Shown piece after piece: positions 33,700 through 38,056 of a stretch of DNA of 38,056 nucleotides. Numbering within the stretch: the first letter of the stretch is position 1; each line of letters starts with the position of its first letter. The notes beneath the pieces are model-generated. The model saw only the letters and a program-made list of their open reading frames with translations. It was not told the origin of the DNA and ran no database searches. Position numbers and translations under genes: made by a program. Origin of the DNA: Chryseobacterium sp. ISL-80 (lineage in GTDB: Bacteria > Bacillota > Bacilli > Bacillales > Cytobacillaceae); NCBI GenBank assembly GCA_018613055.1, contig JAGGQZ010000019.1, positions 21,671 to 59,726 of the forward strand. The letters run 5' to 3'.

Positions 33700-35859
33700 T
33701 TGAGTGTTAATAATAAACTGTTTGCATTAGATATCGGGACGCGTTCCGTCGTTGGAATCATCCTGGAAGAATCTGATGGACAATATGAAGCAATCGATAT
33801 CATTATCCGTGAACATAAGGATCGAGCGATGCTGGACGGCCAGATCCATGACGTCCTTTCCGTATCAGACATCATTTCTGGAATCAAAGAAGAATTGGAA
33901 GGTACACATGGCCCTTTAACAAAGGTCTGTGTGGCTGCAGCCGGTCGTGCCCTTAAAACCGAACGTTCGAAAGCAGTTGTCGATATATCCGGCAAACCGA
34001 TGTTTTCGAAGCAAGATATCCTCCATCTTGAACTCAGTGCTGTCCAGCTTGCACAAGCTTCCGTTGCTGGAGAAAAAAGCAATGAGCTAGGCCATCACTA
34101 TTATTGTGTCGGATATTCTGTGCTTTATTACCAGCTTGATGGAGAAGCCATCGGAAGCCTGATCGATCAGCGCGGATCCGAGGCCTCTGTTGAAATCATT
34201 GCAACCTTCCTTCCAAAAGTTGTCGTGGAGTCACTGCTTGCCGCTTTGGACCGTGCCGGCCTGGAAATGGACGCCCTGACACTCGAACCGATTGCCGCAA
34301 TCAATGTATTGATCCCAGCTTCAATGAGAAGATTGAATGTTGCCCTTGTTGATATCGGTGCGGGGACATCAGATATTGCACTCACGGATTCAGGGACCGT
34401 TATTGCGTATGGAATGGTGCCAGTTGCCGGAGATGAAATCACTGAAGCCGTCAGCGATGAATTCCTGCTGGACTTCCCTCTTGCTGAAAAAGCAAAGCGA
34501 GAGCTGCTCGAACATGAATCAATTACCATTACAGACATACTTGGGTTTGAGGCAGTCATTAGCAAACAGGAAGCGATCGATAGGATCACCCCTGCGATCG
34601 ACCGCCTGGCAGAAACGATTGGTGATGAAATCCTTCGATTGAATAATGATAAATCACCAAAAGCGGTCATGCTTGTCGGCGGAGGCAGTCTTACGCCTGA
34701 TTTGACCAGCAGGATTGCCAGCAAGCTGAACTTGCCGGACAACAGAGTTGCCATCAGGGGCCTTGATGCCATCTCATCTGTTTCATTTGCGAGCCATATT
34801 ACTAAAGGTCCCGAACTTGTTACGCCAATCGGGATTGCGATTGCGGCAAAACAATCCCCTGTCCAGTATCATACTGTCTACGTGAATGGACAGCCGGTGA
34901 GGCTTTTCGAGGTCAATAAATTGACGGTAGGAGACTGTCTGCTGGCTGCCGGGATCAAAATGAATAAACTCTACGGAAAGCCTGGTCTTGCGATGATTGT
35001 CAGCCTGAACGGCAAGAATGCGACCATTCCTGGCAAACATGGACAGCCTCCTGTATTGCTGAAAAATGGTTCAATATGTACTTTTGATGACCAGGTGAAT
35101 GGCGGCGATCAGCTGACTGTCGTGAAGGGTGAGGACGGGGTCAGAACAGAACTGACTCTCGAAGATTTGATTGGAGAGCTTCCTTCCAAAACGATCATCA
35201 TCAATGGACAAAGGCATGAAATCCGTTCAAAACTGACCTGCAATGGCCTTCGTGTCCCAATTTCACAGCAAGTAGCAGACAGGGACGAAATCAGATTTGA
35301 AATGGCTGACACTATTGAAGATGCACTGAAGGAGCTCAATCAGGCAGAAATTCTTATGGATACACGACCTTTTCATATCAAGATTGACGGTAAAGAACAA
35401 AAGATTACGGAGTTCATGGGGAAAATTCATCTGAATAATTTACCAGCTAGCCTGAAAAATAAATTTGAACACCTTGATAGTATTCGCTTTGAAAAGGGAA
35501 CAGAACCTACACTCAGAAAACTTATAGAGATTCTAGGCATCCAGGCTATGGACATCATGCCCATCTCCTTTAATGGACAGCAAATCCAGCTGGAGCACGA
35601 AGTAACGGCGTTCATCAGGGAGGATATCAAGATTGGGATCGACGAGCACATCTTTAACGGAGACCAGATCACTACAAAACCAAAAGAGATGCAGTCATTC
35701 ATTTTCCAGGATGTTTTCAATTTTGCCCAGATCGACATTCCAAAAGAAAGTCGGGGATTCACGGTGCTTAAAAATGGTGAAAAAGCAACATTTGACGATG
35801 GTCTTGCACCAGGAGATGAGTTGAGCATCACCTTTGAAAATCCGGTCAGTGTAAAGTAA
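33700..35859 (+). CDS. FtsA/PilM-like actin-fold ATPase with five-module C-terminal extension
   Basis: A 719-aa protein whose N-terminal 385 residues resemble FtsA/PilM: phosphate-1 loop ALDIGTRSVVGII (9-21), an SHS2-like insert (about 85-175), phosphate-2 DIGAGTSDIAL (218-228) and adenosine motif LVGGGSLTPDL (325-335). The C-terminal 330 residues are not FtsA-like. They hold five diverged modules of about 45-75 residues (406-477, 485-535, 537-600, 602-660, 666-713), each with a helix-like Tx(x)xLL segment, an NG/DG turn, and in most an (N/D)GD-type strand end. There is no FtsA membrane-targeting helix at the end. TTG start with GAGGGTG upstream. Function unknown; a division or envelope role is inference only. 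Confidence 0.85.
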   Translation: MSVNNKLFALDIGTRSVVGIILEESDGQYEAIDIIIREHKDRAMLDGQIHDVLSVSDIISGIKEELEGTHGPLTKVCVAAAGRALKTERSKAVVDISGKPMFSKQDILHLELSAVQLAQASVAGEKSNELGHHYYCVGYSVLYYQLDGEAIGSLIDQRGSEASVEIIATFLPKVVVESLLAALDRAGLEMDALTLEPIAAINVLIPASMRRLNVALVDIGAGTSDIALTDSGTVIAYGMVPVAGDEITEAVSDEFLLDFPLAEKAKRELLEHESITITDILGFEAVISKQEAIDRITPAIDRLAETIGDEILRLNNDKSPKAVMLVGGGSLTPDLTSRIASKLNLPDNRVAIRGLDAISSVSFASHITKGPELVTPIGIAIAAKQSPVQYHTVYVNGQPVRLFEVNKLTVGDCLLAAGIKMNKLYGKPGLAMIVSLNGKNATIPGKHGQPPVLLKNGSICTFDDQVNGGDQLTVVKGEDGVRTELTLEDLIGELPSKTIIINGQRHEIRSKLTCNGLRVPISQQVADRDEIRFEMADTIEDALKELNQAEILMDTRPFHIKIDGKEQKITEFMGKIHLNNLPASLKNKFEHLDSIRFEKGTEPTLRKLIEILGIQAMDIMPISFNGQQIQLEHEVTAFIREDIKIGIDEHIFNGDQITTKPKEMQSFIFQDVFNFAQIDIPKESRGFTVLKNGEKATFDDGLAPGDELSITFENPVSVK

Positions 35860-35885
35860 AAAAACATCCATCTGGATGTTTTTTT
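35858..35885. terminator. Bidirectional terminator (FtsA-like gene / ytxJ)
   Basis: A 13-bp A/T-ended stem (AAAAAAACATCCA/TGGATGTTTTTTT) with a 2-nt centre lies between convergent genes and overlaps both stop codons. Confidence 0.9.
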
Positions 35886-36214
35886 CACTTTACATTTTCT
35901 TCTTTTGCCGCAGCCAGTGATTTCGCTGTGATTTTAAAATGAGAAGCATGCCATGCGACATCAGAATTGACAAATAGAATAGCCTGAGGCGATTCATGCT
36001 TAACATGGAATTTTTCAGCAATATGGTTTGATAGATCGCGGGAATCCTGTACAGTTAAATAATATAATGGATCGTTGCTGTTTTGCTCGAACTTGGCAAA
36101 CTCATCATACCCGGCTGCGCTGATCGGACAGGTTGTGCTGTGCTTCAGCATGAAGAACGTTTCACCAGAATCGACAAGCTTATCAAATTCTTCGATCGTA
36201 TTAATTTGTTGCAT
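35885..36214 (-). CDS. ytxJ: Monothiol bacilliredoxin YtxJ
   Basis: Small thioredoxin-fold protein (109 aa) of the bacillithiol system, thought to remove bacillithiol from proteins. The single active-site Cys29 is in KHSTTCPISAAGYDEF, the monothiol TCPI motif of YtxJ proteins, followed by the SPQAILF cis-Pro strand. The ATG has AAAGGAGAG upstream. It lies downstream of ytxG-ytxH but a terminator separates them. Confidence 0.93.
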   Translation of the reverse strand: MQQINTIEEFDKLVDSGETFFMLKHSTTCPISAAGYDEFAKFEQNSNDPLYYLTVQDSRDLSNHIAEKFHVKHESPQAILFVNSDVAWHASHFKITAKSLAAAKEENVK

Positions 36215-36318
36215 CCTACTCTCTCCTTTTTCATGGCTCTGATTGCTTCATTTTTTCATTCCCAATTAACCTTTTCAGAGAACTTTCCTATACGAAAAAA
36301 AGCCCTTAAAATAAAAAT

Positions 36319-36351
36319 AAACGGTGAAGTAATCTTACCACTTCACCGTTT
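36319..36351 (-). terminator. Terminator of ytxG-ytxH
   Basis: A 12-bp stem (AAACGGTGAAGT/ACTTCACCGTTT) with a 9-nt loop and a T-rich tail on the minus strand, 12 bp after the ytxH stop. Confidence 0.9.
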
Positions 36352-36362
36352 ACAAGACAAAC

Positions 36363-36845
36363 TTACTGATTCAGTTTGTTTTCTGTTTCATCAAAAGCCT
36401 TCTGTGTTTCTTCAAGCTTCTTCTGAATTTCTTCACCAGTGGCAGTATGCGTATTATCCATGGAGCTTGTCTCTGCCATGGAAGTTGGCACTTCCTGCAG
36501 CTGGTCCTCCTCGGAAACGGATGAAGATGTACCATTCTGGTTCTTCATATCCTTCACTTTGTTCACCAGATTAGAAGATTGCTGTGTCACAGTCTCTTTC
36601 AGACCGCTTGCCTTTTCCTTTGCTACAGAAGCAAGGTCAACACTCTTGTTTTTAAGAGTAGAAGATTGCTCATTAAGCGATCCTCTTAATTCCTTCCCAG
36701 ACTTAGGAGCGAGCAATAATGCCGCAAGTGCCCCTGCAAGGCCACCAACAATCGCACCCGTGACAAAGTCCTTTGAGTTGCTGTTATTACTGTTATTATC
36801 CCTCATTGGTCCATTTACATCATATTGGCTTTGTTCCCTGTTCAT
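36363..36845 (-). CDS. ytxH: YtxH-family general stress protein
   Basis: YtxH-like protein (160 aa) of unknown biochemical role. A Gly/Ala-rich membrane-insertable segment FVTGAIVGGLAGALAALLLAP lies at about 27-47 (21 residues; core GGLAGALAALLLAP), followed by KSGKELRGSL and a long hydrophilic, helix-prone tail rich in Gln, Lys and Ser/Thr. The start is ATG 36845 with AGGAGG 7 nt upstream. It begins 17 bp after the ytxG stop and is cotranscribed with it. Confidence 0.9.
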   Translation of the reverse strand: MNREQSQYDVNGPMRDNNSNNSNSKDFVTGAIVGGLAGALAALLLAPKSGKELRGSLNEQSSTLKNKSVDLASVAKEKASGLKETVTQQSSNLVNKVKDMKNQNGTSSSVSEEDQLQEVPTSMAETSSMDNTHTATGEEIQKKLEETQKAFDETENKLNQ

Positions 36846-36862
36846 ACTATCTCCTCCTTTCA

Positions 36863-37342
36863 TTAATACCGAACACGTTCCCTTTGCCTCTCTACCATCT
36901 CTTCGCCTTCCATTTGATGGTCAATTCGAGCTGTTTTTTTTGACTGCCATTTGTCCTTCAACTCCAGGAATACGTTGCTCCATTGAACCACCTGTGAAAT
37001 CTTGTCCTTATTCCTGTCAATCTGAAGGTCGACCATAGTTTGAACATTATGGATCGATTGGTTGAATCTCTGAACAGAATTTCCTACATCCTTCACAGCA
37101 CTTATGACACCGTTCAAGCTCTCAGATTTTCTGGAAATATCGTCCGCCAAATTGTTAGTTTTGTGCAGAAGCTCCGTTGTTTCACGAGTCACACCATCCA
37201 ACTGCTTCTCCAGGCCATCAAGCGTGCCTGACACACTGTCTAAAGTTGTCTGCAAAGATTTTAGAGTTTTGGATAATGAAACTACCAAAACTAAGAATGC
37301 AATTGCTATTACTGCAACACTTAAATACAAAATAATTTCCAC
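36863..37342 (-). CDS. ytxG: YtxG, DUF948 general stress protein
   Basis: DUF948 protein (159 aa): one N-terminal transmembrane helix (about 3-23) followed by a coiled coil with heptad-like leucines (LKSLQTTLDSVSGTLDGLEKQ in two halves) and a basic C-terminus ending in RQRERVRY. The start is GTG with GGAGG 9 nt upstream. It is first in the ytxG-ytxH operon, preceded by a sigma-B-type and a sigma-H-type promoter, as reported for this operon in B. subtilis. Confidence 0.9.
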   Translation of the reverse strand: MEIILYLSVAVIAIAFLVLVVSLSKTLKSLQTTLDSVSGTLDGLEKQLDGVTRETTELLHKTNNLADDISRKSESLNGVISAVKDVGNSVQRFNQSIHNVQTMVDLQIDRNKDKISQVVQWSNVFLELKDKWQSKKTARIDHQMEGEEMVERQRERVRY

Positions 37343-37373
37343 TGTTGAACACCTCCGTTAGCATATGTACATT

Positions 37374-37398
37374 TTACCCAGCATAAGGCGACGTAAAC
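37374..37398 (-). promoter_or_regulatory. Sigma-B-type promoter of ytxGH
   Basis: GTTTAC, 13 bp and GGGTAA on the minus strand, 32 bp upstream of the ytxG start. This closely fits the general stress sigma-B consensus (GTTTAA, 12-15 bp, GGGTAT). Confidence 0.75.
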
Positions 37399-37416
37399 CA
37401 CCTTGTCCATTAACTA

Positions 37417-37444
37417 TTTCAATACAGACAGCCCCTTTTCCTTC
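37417..37444 (-). promoter_or_regulatory. Sigma-H-type promoter of ytxGH
   Basis: GAAGGAAAA, 12 bp and ATTGAAA on the minus strand fit the sigma-H pattern (RNAGGAWWW, 11-12 bp, RNNGAAT) with one mismatch. Confidence 0.5.
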
Positions 37445-37594
37445 CTCCCTTAGCATATCTTTCTACAACATAAAATTCCAGCAGATAGATTGAATTTATT
37501 TAAGGCTTGGAACGGAAGTTTACGGTTGGGGATTGAGATTTATTGCAGTTCTGATGACTTTTCTGGTATCCCTGTTTGAATTGCCAAGCTGAAT

Positions 37595-38056
37595 TTGACA
37601 GCTTTTCTGTTCCACCGGTCTAACCTGTCAAAATTCCGTGCTTTTTTTGACAGCTTTTGTGCTTCACCCGCTCAACCTGTCAAGATTCCATACTTTTCTT
37701 GACTGCTTTTCCGCTTCACCCACTCAACCTGTCAAGATCATATGCTTTTTTTGACAGCTTTTCCGCTCCACCAGCTCAACCTGTCAAGATTCCATGCTTT
37801 TTTTGACAACTTTCCTTCTTCACCAGCTCAACCTGTCAGAATCCTATGCTTTTCTTGACAGCTTTTCCGCTTCACCCACTCAATCTGTCAAGATTCCATG
37901 CTTTTTTTGACAGCTTTCCTTCTTCACCAGCTCAACCTGTCAGAATCCTATGCTTTTCTTGACAGCTTTTCCGCTTCACCCACTCAACCTGTCAAGATTC
38001 CATGCTTTTCTTGACAGCTTTTCCAATTCACGAGCTCAACCTGTCAAAATTCCATG
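37595..38056. repeat. 52-bp tandem array of TTGACAG/CTGTCAA dyad units
   Basis: Nine units start at 37595, 37647, 37699, 37751, 37803, 37855, 37907, 37959 and 38011, each exactly 52 bp after the last; the ninth is cut by the window edge. Each unit has TTGACAG (a few variants), a CT-rich 23-bp middle with TTCACC and CTCAAC, then CTGTCA(A/G), then a tail ending in GCTTTT. A decayed unit may lie in phase at 37543. Since 52 is not a multiple of three, it is not a coding repeat. The 150 bp between the ytxG promoters and the array hold nothing else recognised. Confidence 0.95.

Noticed and set aside
37595-38056. CRISPR array reading of the 52-bp repeats
   Set aside because: The whole 52-bp unit repeats, with no unique spacers between conserved repeats, and no cas genes are in the window.

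Overview
The window is a stretch of chromosome from an endospore-forming, low-GC Gram-positive bacterium of the Bacillaceae. The evidence is an alpha/beta-type SASP gene (sspA), spore gene ytfJ, septum and sporulation genes ezrA and refZ, a tyrosyl T-box, strong AGGAGG ribosome sites, and a gene order that, as I recall it, follows the Bacillus subtilis region from tpx/ytfJ through sspA-thiI, ezrA, rpsD-tyrS, acsA-acuABC and ccpA-aroA to ytxJHG. It is not B. subtilis itself: motPS (next to ccpA) and braB (next to ezrA) are missing. Extra genes occupy other slots: rarD, a HesB-like gene, a methionine gamma-lyase, a class A PBP, an LCMT-type methyltransferase and a large FtsA-like ATPase.

Layout. 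1-4.0 kb (minus): tpx, ytfI-ytfJ, sppA-yteJ. 4.05-6.5 kb: NAD kinase (+), then rarD and a HesB-like protein (minus). 6.9-11.3 kb (minus): acyl-CoA synthetase mbcS, sspA, and the sulfur-transfer pair nifZ-thiI. 11.6-15.6 kb: ezrA (minus), hisJ (+), refZ (minus), free-methionine-sulfoxide reductase ytsP (+). 15.7-19.0 kb (minus): methionine gamma-lyase with a perfect cre site, then the diguanylate cyclase dgcP/ytrP. 19.2-21.9 kb: rpsD with a long leader (+), tyrS with a T-box (minus). 22-26 kb (+): class A PBP, and a methyltransferase behind a strong promoter and a leader terminator. 26.2-30.6 kb: acsA diverging from acuABC across a cre site. 31-33.3 kb (minus): ccpA and aroA (chorismate mutase-DAHP synthase). 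33.7-35.9 kb (+): the FtsA-like protein with five tandem C-terminal modules. 35.9-37.3 kb (minus): ytxJ and ytxG-ytxH, with sigma-B and sigma-H type promoters.

How genes work together. NifZ supplies persulfide to ThiI for 4-thiouridine in tRNA. AcsA makes acetyl-CoA and is controlled by acetylation (AcuA) and deacetylation (AcuC). CcpA, encoded 0.4 kb beyond acuC, probably acts on the cre sites between acsA and acuA and in front of the methionine gamma-lyase. EzrA, RefZ, the PBP and perhaps the FtsA-like protein concern division and wall growth.

The least explained parts are non-coding. A strictly 52-bp tandem array of dyad units runs off the right edge (37595-38056). Two short arrays of about 21-bp period share a CGAATAAA core (20.1 kb and 30.7 kb). 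Two inverted copies of a 184/185-bp MITE-like element carry terminal inverted repeats and different 7-bp target duplications. A separate structured repeat lies at 6.56-6.80 kb. The FtsA-like protein is the most unusual protein.
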